From positions 1 to 64,000 of the forward strand of contig NZ_BBJB01000021.1 in NCBI RefSeq assembly GCF_016584665.1: a stretch of DNA of 64,000 nucleotides, in the 5' to 3' direction. The translations under genes were made by a program, and so were the position numbers. Shown one piece after another: positions 52,446 through 62,459 of the stretch (positions within the stretch are counted from its first letter, which is position 1; each line of letters starts with the position of its first letter). Source of the DNA: Pseudanabaena sp. lw0831 (lineage in GTDB: Bacteria > Cyanobacteriota > Cyanobacteriia > Pseudanabaenales > Pseudanabaenaceae). The notes under the pieces were generated by a model. The model was not told where the DNA came from and did no database searches. It saw nothing but the letters and a program-made list of their open reading frames with translations.

Positions 52446-53978
52446 GTGTTGGTCTATAAGTCAAATCAAAAGAGGAGACTCAAGAGTTCAGTAAACTGGA
52501 CTGCTTGTATTCCCCTAGCGGCAATTATCGGTGTTTTTTGGGTGTATGCAGCCACTGCTCAAACTGCTACCCCTACTCCTGAACCTCTAACTGCTGACAA
52601 GGTTCAGGCAAACGTTGCTGCTCTCAAAGTTGGATTAGATACTCTTTGGGTAGTAATAGCTGCATTTCTAGTATTTTTCATGAATGCAGGCTTCGCTCTG
52701 GTGGAGTCTGGATTTTGTCGCCGCAAAAATGCGGTTAACATTCTCACCAAAAACTTAATCGTATTTGCGATCGCTACCATTGCTTACTGGGCGATCGGTT
52801 TTGGTTTTATGTATGGCGATAGTAGCGGGAATATGTTTATTGGCTTGAAAGGATTTTTCCTTAATGGCGCAGATAACAGTCCTGCTACTCTTGCGGATTA
52901 CAAGGGCGACTTCCCTGGGCTTAGTTGGACAGGCGTACCCCTAGAAGCTAAGTTTTTGTTCCAATTAGTATTTGCAGGAACTGCTGCAACGATTGTTTCA
53001 GGTGCAGTCGCTGAGCGGATTAAGTTTGTTTCGTTCTTGCTGTTTAGCTTTGTTTTGGTTGGTGTTGCCTATGCGATCACAGGTCATTGGATCTGGGGTG
53101 GTGGCTGGTTAGCCAACATAGCCAAGGACGCTTCAGGTGCAACTACGGGTAGTTTCTTTGATTTTGCTGGTTCTACAGTCGTTCACTCTGTAGGTGGTTG
53201 GGCAGCTCTTATTGGCGCAGCCGTACTTGGTCCACGCATTGGACGATATGGCGAAGATGGCAAAAATCGTGCTATTCCTGGACATAACATGGGTCTTGCG
53301 ACTTTGGGTTGTTTGATTCTATGGTTAGGCTGGTTCGGATTCAACCCAGGTTCTACCATGGCTGCTGACGGTCGTTTGATTTCTCACATTGCCTTGACGA
53401 CTAACATGGGTGCTTCCGCAGGTGGCATTGCTGCAACTATTGTGGCTTGGCTATATCTTGGTAAGCCTGACCTCTCGATGATTGTTAACGGTATCTTGGC
53501 TGGATTAGTCTCTGTAACTGCTTCTTGTGCTTGGATCACCCTACCTAGCTCGATTATCATTGGGGCGATCGGTGGCGCAATAGTTGTGTTTGCAGTTGGC
53601 TTCTTCGATAATCTAAAAATTGACGATCCTGTAGGTGCGACTTCAGTTCACCTATGTTGCGGTATTTGGGGGACTCTGGCTGTCGGCTTATTTGCTGTTG
53701 GGCAAAAAACAGACGTTGGTGGCGGTTACATCTTACAAGCTGGAGCTGGACCTAAGGCTGGTCTATTCTTCGGCGGTGGATTTGACCAACTCCTTTATCA
53801 ATTGATCGGTGTCGCTGCGGTTGGTGGTTTTACTGTTGCTTTTAGCTTTATCGCTTGGTACGCAATTTCTCTGATTTCTGGTGGTATTCGCGTCGAGCCT
53901 GAAGAAGAGTTCAAGGGACTTGATATTTCTGAACATGGCATGGAAGCTTACGCTGGTTTTGCTAAGGAAAGCGAATAA
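52446..53978 (+). CDS. amt: Ammonium transporter (Amt/MEP/Rh family), second copy
   Basis: GTG 52446 is chosen because GAGGAG lies at 52431-52436. It gives 510 residues with a signal-like segment ([20 protein letters not shown]). Channel motifs are [53 protein letters not shown] and [16 protein letters not shown]. It is clearly a different subtype from the first copy: it has the VESGFCR motif, which the upstream protein replaces with YGGLVRTRN. Tandem amt genes probably provide different affinity or regulation. Confidence 0.93.
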   Translation: MLVYKSNQKRRLKSSVNWTACIPLAAIIGVFWVYAATAQTATPTPEPLTADKVQANVAALKVGLDTLWVVIAAFLVFFMNAGFALVESGFCRRKNAVNILTKNLIVFAIATIAYWAIGFGFMYGDSSGNMFIGLKGFFLNGADNSPATLADYKGDFPGLSWTGVPLEAKFLFQLVFAGTAATIVSGAVAERIKFVSFLLFSFVLVGVAYAITGHWIWGGGWLANIAKDASGATTGSFFDFAGSTVVHSVGGWAALIGAAVLGPRIGRYGEDGKNRAIPGHNMGLATLGCLILWLGWFGFNPGSTMAADGRLISHIALTTNMGASAGGIAATIVAWLYLGKPDLSMIVNGILAGLVSVTASCAWITLPSSIIIGAIGGAIVVFAVGFFDNLKIDDPVGATSVHLCCGIWGTLAVGLFAVGQKTDVGGGYILQAGAGPKAGLFFGGGFDQLLYQLIGVAAVGGFTVAFSFIAWYAISLISGGIRVEPEEEFKGLDISEHGMEAYAGFAKESE

Positions 53979-53990
53979 GGTTTTCTAAAC

Positions 53991-54031
53991 CAAAAAGAAA
54001 AGGCAGTCCAATGGACTGCCTTTTCTTTTTG
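53991..54031. terminator. Terminator after the second amt
   Basis: 20-bp perfect arms (53991-54010 with 54012-54031) centred on AGTCCAATGGACT, with A-rich and T-rich ends. Confidence 0.8.
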
Positions 54032-54066
54032 TAAAGTTCATCTTAATTCCGATGGGGTTATCGGGG

Positions 54067-54072
54067 TATAAT
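54067..54072 (+). promoter_or_regulatory. Probable -10 box of sir
   Basis: A consensus TATAAT lies 47 bp before the sulfite reductase start codon. The -35 region is weak. Confidence 0.4.
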
Positions 54073-54119
54073 GGTGGGGCAAATAAGTTAAAAATATACG
54101 AAATTTCGATAGTTGAACC

Positions 54120-56045
54120 ATGACAAACACTTTGACAAATCCTGTAAAAGTATCAAAGGTTGAAGTCCTTAAGCAAAAAAGTAACTTTTTGCGAGGTCCT
54201 ATCAACACTGAGCTAACTGATGGCAATCCTTTTTTCAGTCAGGATGGTATTCAAATCCTGAAGTTTCATGGTTCCTATCAACAAAAAGAGCGCGATTTTG
54301 AAAAGAACAAGATTAAAGGCGAAGAAGCGCAATACAGCATGATGTTGCGTACCCGTAGCCCAGGTGGGGTGATTCCTTGGCAGTTGTATTTGGCTCTGGA
54401 TAAGCTATGTGATAAGTATGGCAACCATACTCTGCGAGCGACAACGCGGCAAGGTTTTCAGATTCATGGCATTCTCAAAGAAAATCTGAAGACAGTCATT
54501 GCTGATATCACTAGAAACATGGGATCAACGGTAGGCGCTTGCGGCGACATCAACCGTAACGTGATGGCTCCATCGGCTCCCTTTAAAAACAAGCCTGAAT
54601 ATGTCTATGCCCGCGAATATGCTTTTAAAATTGCGGATTTACTCGCTCCGCAGGCTGGGGCTTATTACGATATTTGGCTAGATGGAGAAGTGGCCGTGAC
54701 TTCGACCGAAGCCACAGAGGTGACTGAAGCTCGTAATCGTCAGGGGACGGGGACGGCTAAAACCAATATCAGTGATGTCGAGCCGATCTATGGTGTGCAG
54801 TATTTGCCACGCAAGTTTAAGATTGCGATCGCAGTTGCTGGTGATAACTCAGTTGATCTCTATACCAACGATTTGGCGTTGGTGGTAATTACAAATGCTC
54901 AGAAAGAGCTAGAAGGCTTTAATGTCTATGTCGGTGGTGGCTTGGGACGCGCCCATAATAATGATGCAACCATTGTCAGAATGGCGGACAGCATCGGCTT
55001 TGTGCCAGTTGACAAAATCTATGATGTGATTAAGGCGATCGTTTCCTTACAACGAGACTATGGCGATCGCCACAATCGTCGTCATTCTCGCTTCAAACAT
55101 ATTTTGCATGAGTGGGGCGTGGAAAAATTTAAGCAAGTTTTGTTGGATTATTATCCAACAAAACTTGAAGATTCTCGTGAATTGCCAGATTTCAAATATC
55201 AGGATTATTTGGGCTGGCATGAACAGGGCGATGGCAAATATTTCGTGGGGGTCTCGATTGAAAATGGTCGAGTTAGCGATCGCGAGGATTTGCAACTAAA
55301 AACGGCTTTACGCGAGATCAGCGAAAAGTTTCATCATGATTTTGTGCTGACTCCAAACCACAATTTGCTGATTACAGAAATCGCCGCCGATGAAAAAGAA
55401 GAGATTCAGAAGATTCTCGATCGCTGTGGGGTACTTGCTCCTGACAAAATCGACTCTCTAGTGCGTTACTCCATGGCTTGCCCCGCTTTCCCCACTTGCG
55501 GACTAGCGATCGCTGAGTCCGAACGAGTCTTACCAAGTGTATTAGCGAGAATCCGTAGGCTATTAGTCCGTTTGGGCTTAGATCGGGAAACCTTCGTCAC
55601 CCGCATGACAGGTTGCCCCAATGGTTGTGCCCGTCCTTATATGGCTGAACTTGCCTTCGTCGGTAGTGCCGTTGATGAATATCAAATTTGGTTGGGGGGT
55701 AATTTTGCCTCAACTCGGTTGGCTCAACCCTATGTGCAACGTTTGCATATTAATAATTTGGAAAAAGGTTTAGAGCCGCTATTTGTTTATTTCAAAAATG
55801 AACGCATAGATGGCGAAGGGTTTGGTGATTTTTGCGATCGCAAAGGCAATGAAGATTTACGAAAGTTCGCTGAAGCCTATGTCCCAGAGATCGATGAGAA
55901 CGACCTCAAAGGCAAACGTAAAGATGTCCGCCATCGAGTCACCCTTTCAGCGAAGTCCTTTGATCTGCTCAAAAAAGCTGTTGAAGAAAAGGGTGCTTCG
56001 ATGAAAGATATTGTCGAAATCGCTTTGGAGAAGTATTTGGAATAA
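54120..56045 (+). CDS. sir: Ferredoxin-sulfite reductase
   Basis: A 641-residue cytoplasmic enzyme that reduces sulfite to sulfide with six ferredoxin electrons. Sirohaem/4Fe-4S ligands lie in CPAFPTCGLAIAESER and RMTGCPNGCARPYMAE. Substrate-binding arginines are in MLRTRSPGG and LRATTRQGFQIHG. Length and sequence fit sulfite rather than nitrite reductase. It supplies sulfide to CysK, encoded 30 kb away, and has no copy of the island dyad before it. A 15-bp inverted repeat (55134-55148 with 55153-55167) lies inside the gene without changing expected length. Confidence 0.93.
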   Translation: MTNTLTNPVKVSKVEVLKQKSNFLRGPINTELTDGNPFFSQDGIQILKFHGSYQQKERDFEKNKIKGEEAQYSMMLRTRSPGGVIPWQLYLALDKLCDKYGNHTLRATTRQGFQIHGILKENLKTVIADITRNMGSTVGACGDINRNVMAPSAPFKNKPEYVYAREYAFKIADLLAPQAGAYYDIWLDGEVAVTSTEATEVTEARNRQGTGTAKTNISDVEPIYGVQYLPRKFKIAIAVAGDNSVDLYTNDLALVVITNAQKELEGFNVYVGGGLGRAHNNDATIVRMADSIGFVPVDKIYDVIKAIVSLQRDYGDRHNRRHSRFKHILHEWGVEKFKQVLLDYYPTKLEDSRELPDFKYQDYLGWHEQGDGKYFVGVSIENGRVSDREDLQLKTALREISEKFHHDFVLTPNHNLLITEIAADEKEEIQKILDRCGVLAPDKIDSLVRYSMACPAFPTCGLAIAESERVLPSVLARIRRLLVRLGLDRETFVTRMTGCPNGCARPYMAELAFVGSAVDEYQIWLGGNFASTRLAQPYVQRLHINNLEKGLEPLFVYFKNERIDGEGFGDFCDRKGNEDLRKFAEAYVPEIDENDLKGKRKDVRHRVTLSAKSFDLLKKAVEEKGASMKDIVEIALEKYLE

Positions 56046-56142
56046 GGAGATTTCTTGTAAAAAATCTTCCATCTTCTAGACATAAGTCGGACTTACCCCC
56101 TTTAATTCTTCCTTGTAAAGGGGGAAAACTAGAAATCTTGTT

Positions 56143-56165
56143 CCCTCCCCTTTGCAAGGGGAGGG
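56143..56165. repeat. Palindromic intergenic repeat
   Basis: CCCTCCCCTT-TGC-AAGGGGAGGG followed by a GGCTAGGGTGGGG tail. Similar CCCCTTTGCAAGGGG blocks are scattered in many cyanobacterial genomes. Confidence 0.6.
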
Positions 56166-56202
56166 CTAGGGTGGGGTAAATTTTAAATCACCTAAGTAGG
56201 CT

Positions 56203-57621
56203 TTGAATCAAGATTTTTCTCCATTATTAGAAGCGGCGCGGCGATATTTAGATATCGATGACGCACCGTTTTATATGCCAGGACATAAACGCGGTCAGGG
56301 TATTGATCGCGAATTTATGTCAATCATGGGTGAGAATATTTTTCGCCTCGATTTGCCTGAATTACCCGATCTCGAAGAACCGATCGCTGAAGCCGAAGTT
56401 CTAGCTGCCGATGCTTATGGCAGCGATCGCGCATGGTTCTTGACCAATGGCTCTACCTGCGGTGTGCAAGCGATGCTATTGGCAACTTGCCAGCAGGAAG
56501 ACAAGATTTTAATTGGGCGTAACTGTCATAAAGCCACGATCGCAGGACTAGTTATTAATGGAGCTACTCCTGTTTATTTGCCAACTGACTATTTACCAGA
56601 ATTTGATTTAGACTTGGGCGTGAGTCCTAAGACCTTAGAATTATTTCTGAACCTGCATCCTGATGCGAAAGCGGTAATGCTAGTTAGCCCTAATTATTTT
56701 GGAGTTTGTGGCGAACTGGCAAAAATGGTAGCGATCGCCCATTCTTTTAATGTTCCCCTATTAGTTGATGCTGCTCACGGAGCGCACCAAGGATTTCATC
56801 CCGATCTACCGATTTCAGCTCTGCAAGCAGGAGCCGACTTAGTTGTGCAATCCACTCACAAAGTTGCAGGTAGCCTCACCCAGTCTTCGATTTTGCATTT
56901 ACAAGGCGATCGCATTGCTGTTGAACAAGTTGATCGTGCTTTGCAAATATTGCGATCAAGTAGTCCCAATTTATTACTAATGATTTCTCTGGATGTGGCG
57001 CGGCGACAAATGGCAGTTAATGGCAAACAACTCTTAACTTACACATTGGGATTAGCTAAAGCAGCGCGATCGCAATTAAATCAAATTCCTAAGTTGCGAA
57101 CCTTTAGTCAGGTAGAAGTTCCCAATCTTGACGATACTCGCCTCACGGTAATGACTGATTGCTTAGATATTACAGGCTTTGAAGCTGATGAATATTTGCA
57201 TTCTCAATTAGACGTGATGGCAGAAATGCCCACCAGATCGCAATTAGTATTTAGTCTCAGCTTTGGTAATACTCAAGCTGATATTGATCGGCTAGTGAGT
57301 GGATTGCAACAACTTTCTCAGGAAACCAATGATTGTTGGTCGGCGACTGCCGACCAACAATCATTGGTTTCCATTCCAAAATCTAGACTTACTCCTCGTG
57401 AGGCATATTTTGCAAAATGCGATCGCATTTCTATCGATAACGCGATCGGGAGAATTAGTGCTGAATCTCTTTGTCCTTATCCTCCAGGGATTCCTCTAGT
57501 TTGTATTGGTGAAGAAATCACGTTTGAGGTCGTGGAAATGTTGCAAGCTATTTTGCGATCGGGCGGTGTTATTAATGGGGCAAGTGATGACAGCCTCAAA
57601 ACAATTTTAGTTGTACAGTAA
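56203..57621 (+). CDS. PLP-dependent Orn/Lys/Arg decarboxylase family protein
   Basis: A 472-residue protein with a TTG start; the family begins just before FYMPGHKRGQG, which supports it. Fold-type I motifs are WFLTNGSTCGVQAMLLA, VDAAHGAHQGFHPDLPISAL and the PLP lysine in QSTHKVAGSLTQSS. The C-terminal domain has SRLTPREAYFAKCDRIS and SAESLCPYPPGIPLV. It decarboxylates a basic amino acid in polyamine synthesis; arginine, lysine or ornithine cannot be told apart here. Codons ~373-390 are made of a 24-bp palindrome. Confidence 0.85.
   Translation: MNQDFSPLLEAARRYLDIDDAPFYMPGHKRGQGIDREFMSIMGENIFRLDLPELPDLEEPIAEAEVLAADAYGSDRAWFLTNGSTCGVQAMLLATCQQEDKILIGRNCHKATIAGLVINGATPVYLPTDYLPEFDLDLGVSPKTLELFLNLHPDAKAVMLVSPNYFGVCGELAKMVAIAHSFNVPLLVDAAHGAHQGFHPDLPISALQAGADLVVQSTHKVAGSLTQSSILHLQGDRIAVEQVDRALQILRSSSPNLLLMISLDVARRQMAVNGKQLLTYTLGLAKAARSQLNQIPKLRTFSQVEVPNLDDTRLTVMTDCLDITGFEADEYLHSQLDVMAEMPTRSQLVFSLSFGNTQADIDRLVSGLQQLSQETNDCWSATADQQSLVSIPKSRLTPREAYFAKCDRISIDNAIGRISAESLCPYPPGIPLVCIGEEITFEVVEMLQAILRSGGVINGASDDSLKTILVVQ
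57321..57372. repeat. 24-bp perfect palindrome inside the decarboxylase gene
   Basis: Arms 57321-57344 and 57349-57372, loop GACT. It is translated as ETNDCWSATADQQSLVS in a variable linker between the main and C-terminal domains. Confidence 0.85.
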
Positions 57622-57629
57622 TGCAACTT

Positions 57630-57681
57630 AACCAAAAAAGAGAAAGGTGGCGCTTTGCGCCGCCTTTCTCTTTTTTTGGTT
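57630..57681. terminator. Terminator after the decarboxylase
   Basis: ~24-bp stem with one wobble and one bulge (57630-57653 with 57657-57681), GGTGGCGC-TTT-GCGCCGCC centre. Confidence 0.75.
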
Positions 57682-57703
57682 TATGTCCTACAATGATGAG
57701 ACT

Positions 57704-57827
57704 ATCGATCGGTTCCAACGGGTAACAGCCTTTGGAGGAAACGGGGAAAGTTTGGTGTAAACCCAGCGCTGTCCCGCAACTGTGATGAGATGCATCAATC
57801 TCTAAGTCAGGATGCCCGCCGATCGCA
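57704..57827 (+). promoter_or_regulatory. Cobalamin (B12) riboswitch
   Basis: Aptamer hallmarks occur in order: GGTTCC, GGGAAAGTTTGGTG with TAAACCC, the B12 box GCTGTCCCGCAACTGTGATG and AGTCAGGATGCCCGCC. A P1 stem CGATCGG (57706-57712) pairs with CCGATCG (57819-57825). An expression platform is plausible: ATCAATCTCTA in the aptamer (57794-57804) can pair in 10 of 11 positions with TAGAGATTCAT downstream (57840-57850). It would sense adenosyl- or another cobalamin and control the genes that follow. Confidence 0.9.
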
Positions 57828-57881
57828 AATGGTCTCTTTTAGAGATTCATCAACCTACACTTTTTCATCTGCGAGGTATAG

Positions 57882-57998
57882 ATGATGTTTAGTTTAAAAT
57901 TTTTAGAAATTTTACAATTGCTCCCGATTGGACAAAAACTGCCCCAAGGCGATCGCATCAAGCAGACAAATAGGAAGTCCAATGCTGCGAGATCATAA
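57882..57998 (+). CDS. Small ORF directly downstream of the B12 riboswitch
   Basis: A GAGG at 57873-57876 precedes tandem ATGs (57882, 57885). The frame encodes 37-38 residues, starting MFSLKFLEILQLLPIGQKL, with an amphipathic first half and a basic tail. It overlaps the next gene's start by 17 bp. It could be a real microprotein or a leader ORF for coupling. No family is recognised. Confidence 0.45.
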   Translation: MMFSLKFLEILQLLPIGQKLPQGDRIKQTNRKSNAARS

Positions 57999-58449
57999 AG
58001 AACGTCAGGACATCTGCCATTCTTGGCAACCTCAGTTTATTAAAGATAATTTTTTACTAATTGGATATCATGCCCTGAGGGGTGTTGTAACATCAGGGAA
58101 AGGGATTACAGTTTGTATTGTCGGGCAACCTGCTGCTGATTTTAAGCCGAGTTTTCACCTTTGGCAATTTAGAACTCAGTTTATAGCAGCGGAATTTGCT
58201 GCACCCTATTTACTGGAAATGGGTATCGGTTCAAGACAGATTCCGTCATTAATGCAGGCGATCGCCAACTATGATGCTCAACAAGAGATCATTCTGGCAA
58301 TGAATATCGATCAACAGATCGAAATTTACTGTCTCCAAAACCTGAAGATTTCTCCCTCAGAATGCTACAAACAAGTATGCGATCGCTGGGATGAATTCAT
58401 GCCACACGGGTTCCCGCCCGAATCATCACATCGTTTTATTAGAATCTAG
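57982..58449 (+). CDS. Unknown protein under a B12 riboswitch
   Basis: ATG 57982, preceded by AGGAAG, gives 155 residues. It is soluble, with a beta/alpha-like start (DNFLLIGYHALRGVVTSGKG, then ITVCIVGQPAADF), then helices and a Cys/His-containing tail (ECYKQVCDRWDEFMPHGF). I recognise no domain, and it is not a known cobalamin biosynthesis enzyme, transporter or MetE. The riboswitch argues for B12-linked regulation. The frame upstream of 57982 overlaps the small ORF and is unlikely to be coding. Confidence 0.65.
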   Translation: MLRDHKERQDICHSWQPQFIKDNFLLIGYHALRGVVTSGKGITVCIVGQPAADFKPSFHLWQFRTQFIAAEFAAPYLLEMGIGSRQIPSLMQAIANYDAQQEIILAMNIDQQIEIYCLQNLKISPSECYKQVCDRWDEFMPHGFPPESSHRFIRI

Positions 58450-58480
58450 GATGGGCGGCGCAACGCACCACCCATCCTAG
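58447..58480. terminator. Hairpin after the riboswitch-controlled gene
   Basis: 13-bp stem with one wobble (58447-58459 with 58468-58480), loop CGCAACGCA, overlapping the stop codon. Confidence 0.6.
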
Positions 58481-58518
58481 CCATACTGCTAGAGTTATTT
58501 ACAAGAGTATTTTATTGA

Positions 58519-59685
58519 GTGGAAAATATAATTAAAAAATCAGACTTTGTTCTCACTCCTTACATGAAGAGCAACGATCTCTTGGCAACTTATCAAATCC
58601 TGAATACCGTTGTTCCCTATATAGTTTTATGGTTTTTGGCAGTTAAAGCAGCAGCAGTTTCTCTTTGGTTTCTGCCTCCGATCATCATTTTGATGACTCT
58701 CTTTTCATTGCGATGCTTCTCGTTAATGCATGATTGCGGACATTATTCGCTCTTTACTTCCAAAAAAGTTAACAGAGTTGTTGGCTTCTTTTTGGGTGTG
58801 ATTAATGCCATACCCCAATATCCTTGGTCAAAAGGTCATGCCTACCACCACAAAACCAATGGTGATTGGGAACGATATCGTGGTGTCGCAGCATTCCTCT
58901 CTACTGAAGAATTTTCTAAGCTCAATGATTCCGATCAAAAGCTTTATGCCGTAATGAGACATCCATTAATGTCTTTCTTGGGAGGTTTTTTCTACCTTGC
59001 AATCAGACCAAGATATGCACTAATTGCAGGAAGCTATGATTTTATTGGTCATATATTTTCCAGTTTAAGGAAAGACCCTCGCATGGGTTTAGCGGCGATT
59101 ATCTCTTCTCACAAATCTAGAAATTGGTATACGGGAGCGGAATTTATAGATTTGCTGCTCAATAATATTTGCGTAATCGGCAGTTGGATTTTTCTCAGCC
59201 ATTTGCTTGGAGCAGGCTTCTTTTTCAGTGTTTACTCAATCAGTTTAACTTTTTCAGCAGCGATCTTTATCTGCGTGTTCTTTGTCCAGCATAACTTTGA
59301 AGACTCCTATGCCCACAAGACGGAAGGTTGGGACTATCTGCTTGGAGCGCTTGATGGTAGCAGTTATCTAGAGTTGCCAACAATTTTGAAGTGGTTTTCC
59401 GCAGATATCGGTTTTCATAATATCCATCACCTTTCGGAAAGAATCCCGAACTACAATCTCGAAGCTTGTCATAACGCAAATATTCATCTTCTCTCAAAGG
59501 TCAAAACGCTGAGGCTCGGAGATATGCTTGGCTGCGCCAAGTTTGTGTTATGGGATTCTGAGGCTTGTAAATTAATCTCGATCGCTGAGTTTCACAAGGC
59601 TAAATTTACAGCTCCAGATATAGAGCAAAGTCTTATTAATCAAAATAAGCTGGAAGACCTACTTGTCAAAAATGGTAAGGCTTAA
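58519..59685 (+). CDS. Membrane fatty-acid-desaturase family protein
   Basis: A 388-residue di-iron membrane enzyme with a GTG start. The three histidine boxes are intact: HDCGH (71-75), HAYHH (107-111) and HNIHH (~298). About four to six hydrophobic segments surround them, including FLAVKAAAVSLWFLPPIIIL. The family introduces double bonds or hydroxyls into acyl chains or carotenoids; the substrate is not clear. It ends five bases before the quinol methyltransferase, so the two are co-transcribed. Confidence 0.85.
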   Translation: MENIIKKSDFVLTPYMKSNDLLATYQILNTVVPYIVLWFLAVKAAAVSLWFLPPIIILMTLFSLRCFSLMHDCGHYSLFTSKKVNRVVGFFLGVINAIPQYPWSKGHAYHHKTNGDWERYRGVAAFLSTEEFSKLNDSDQKLYAVMRHPLMSFLGGFFYLAIRPRYALIAGSYDFIGHIFSSLRKDPRMGLAAIISSHKSRNWYTGAEFIDLLLNNICVIGSWIFLSHLLGAGFFFSVYSISLTFSAAIFICVFFVQHNFEDSYAHKTEGWDYLLGALDGSSYLELPTILKWFSADIGFHNIHHLSERIPNYNLEACHNANIHLLSKVKTLRLGDMLGCAKFVLWDSEACKLISIAEFHKAKFTAPDIEQSLINQNKLEDLLVKNGKA

Positions 59686-59690
59686 TCTTA

Positions 59691-60638
59691 ATGAATTTAT
59701 TTGTTACTACGTTGGAAGCTGTCTTGGCAGTTGCGATCGCAGGAATTGGCGTTTATCTAGCTACAGCACGTCGCTATCAATCTACTGATTCTGTTGCTAA
59801 CTCCTATGATCAATGGACAGAAGATGGAATTTTAGAGTTCTACTGGGGCGAACATATTCATCTAGGTCATTACGGTTCGCCACCGCGTTCAAAAGACTTC
59901 TTGACCGCTAAATCTGATTTTGTTCATGAAATGGTGCGTTGGGGTGGCTTAGATAAGCTCCCTGCTGGAACGACTGTCCTTGATGTGGGCTGTGGTATTG
60001 GTGGCAGTAGCCGCATTTTGGCAAAAGAATATGGCTTCTCGGTAACAGCAATTACGATTAGTCCTGAGCAGGTCAAACGTGCTCAGGAGTTAACCCCAAA
60101 GGAGCTTGACCTAAAATTTCAGGTTGATGATGCGATGGCGATGTCATTTCCTGATGCAAGCTTTGATGTGGTTTGGTCGGTCGAAGCGGGGCCACATATG
60201 CCCGACAAAGCTATTTTTGCAAAAGAGTTGATGCGCGTACTCAAGCCCAATGGTTTGCTGGTACTTGCGGATTGGAATCAGCGAGACGATCGCCAAGTGC
60301 CTCTAAACATTTGGGAGAAGCCTGTGATGAAGCAACTCCTCGATCAATGGTCACATCCTGAGTTCTCAAGCATTGAAGGCTTTTCTGAGCTTTTGGAGGC
60401 GACAGGACTGGTCGATGGCAAGGTAACAACTTCTGATTGGACAGCAGAAACTCTTCCTTCATGGCTAGATTCAATCTGGCAAGGTGTAGCGCGACCAAAG
60501 GGATTGGTGAGTTTTGGGATATCTGGATTTATTAAATCAGTAAGGGAAATACCAACGATTTTACTAATGCGTCTAGCCTTTGGAGTGGGGCTTTGTCGAT
60601 TTGGCATGTTTAAAGCAGTGCGATCGCCTGATATATAA
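59691..60638 (+). CDS. 2-methyl-6-phytyl-1,4-benzoquinol methyltransferase (Sll0418-like)
   Basis: A 315-residue SAM-dependent methyltransferase with an N-terminal membrane anchor. LDVGCGIGGSSRILAKEYGF is the SAM-binding loop. SVANSYDQWTEDGILEFYWG, HIHLGHYGSPP, SVEAGPHMPDKAIFAKEL and the C-terminal SVREIPTILLMRLAFGVGLC agree closely with Synechocystis Sll0418 as I remember it. That enzyme methylates the tocopherol and plastoquinone precursors MPBQ and MSBQ. It forms a two-gene operon with the desaturase. Confidence 0.9.
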   Translation: MNLFVTTLEAVLAVAIAGIGVYLATARRYQSTDSVANSYDQWTEDGILEFYWGEHIHLGHYGSPPRSKDFLTAKSDFVHEMVRWGGLDKLPAGTTVLDVGCGIGGSSRILAKEYGFSVTAITISPEQVKRAQELTPKELDLKFQVDDAMAMSFPDASFDVVWSVEAGPHMPDKAIFAKELMRVLKPNGLLVLADWNQRDDRQVPLNIWEKPVMKQLLDQWSHPEFSSIEGFSELLEATGLVDGKVTTSDWTAETLPSWLDSIWQGVARPKGLVSFGISGFIKSVREIPTILLMRLAFGVGLCRFGMFKAVRSPDI

Positions 60639-60651
60639 TCACTTTGTTAAG

Positions 60652-62392
<1,741 letters not shown>

Positions 62393-62393
<1 letters not shown>

Positions 62394-62433
62394 GAAAATA
62401 GTAAGGTGGGCAATGCCCACCTTACTATTTTCT
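62393..62433. terminator. Terminator after pyrG
   Basis: 20-bp perfect arms (62393-62412 with 62414-62433), centre GGTGGGCAATGCCCACC, from the stop codon onward. Confidence 0.7.
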
Positions 62434-62459
62434 TACTTCTTATTTCGAGGATCTTAAAT

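Noticed and set aside
57630-57681. Hairpin as part of the riboswitch
   Set aside because: It sits right after the decarboxylase stop and before the aptamer P1 stem, so it is the upstream gene's terminator.
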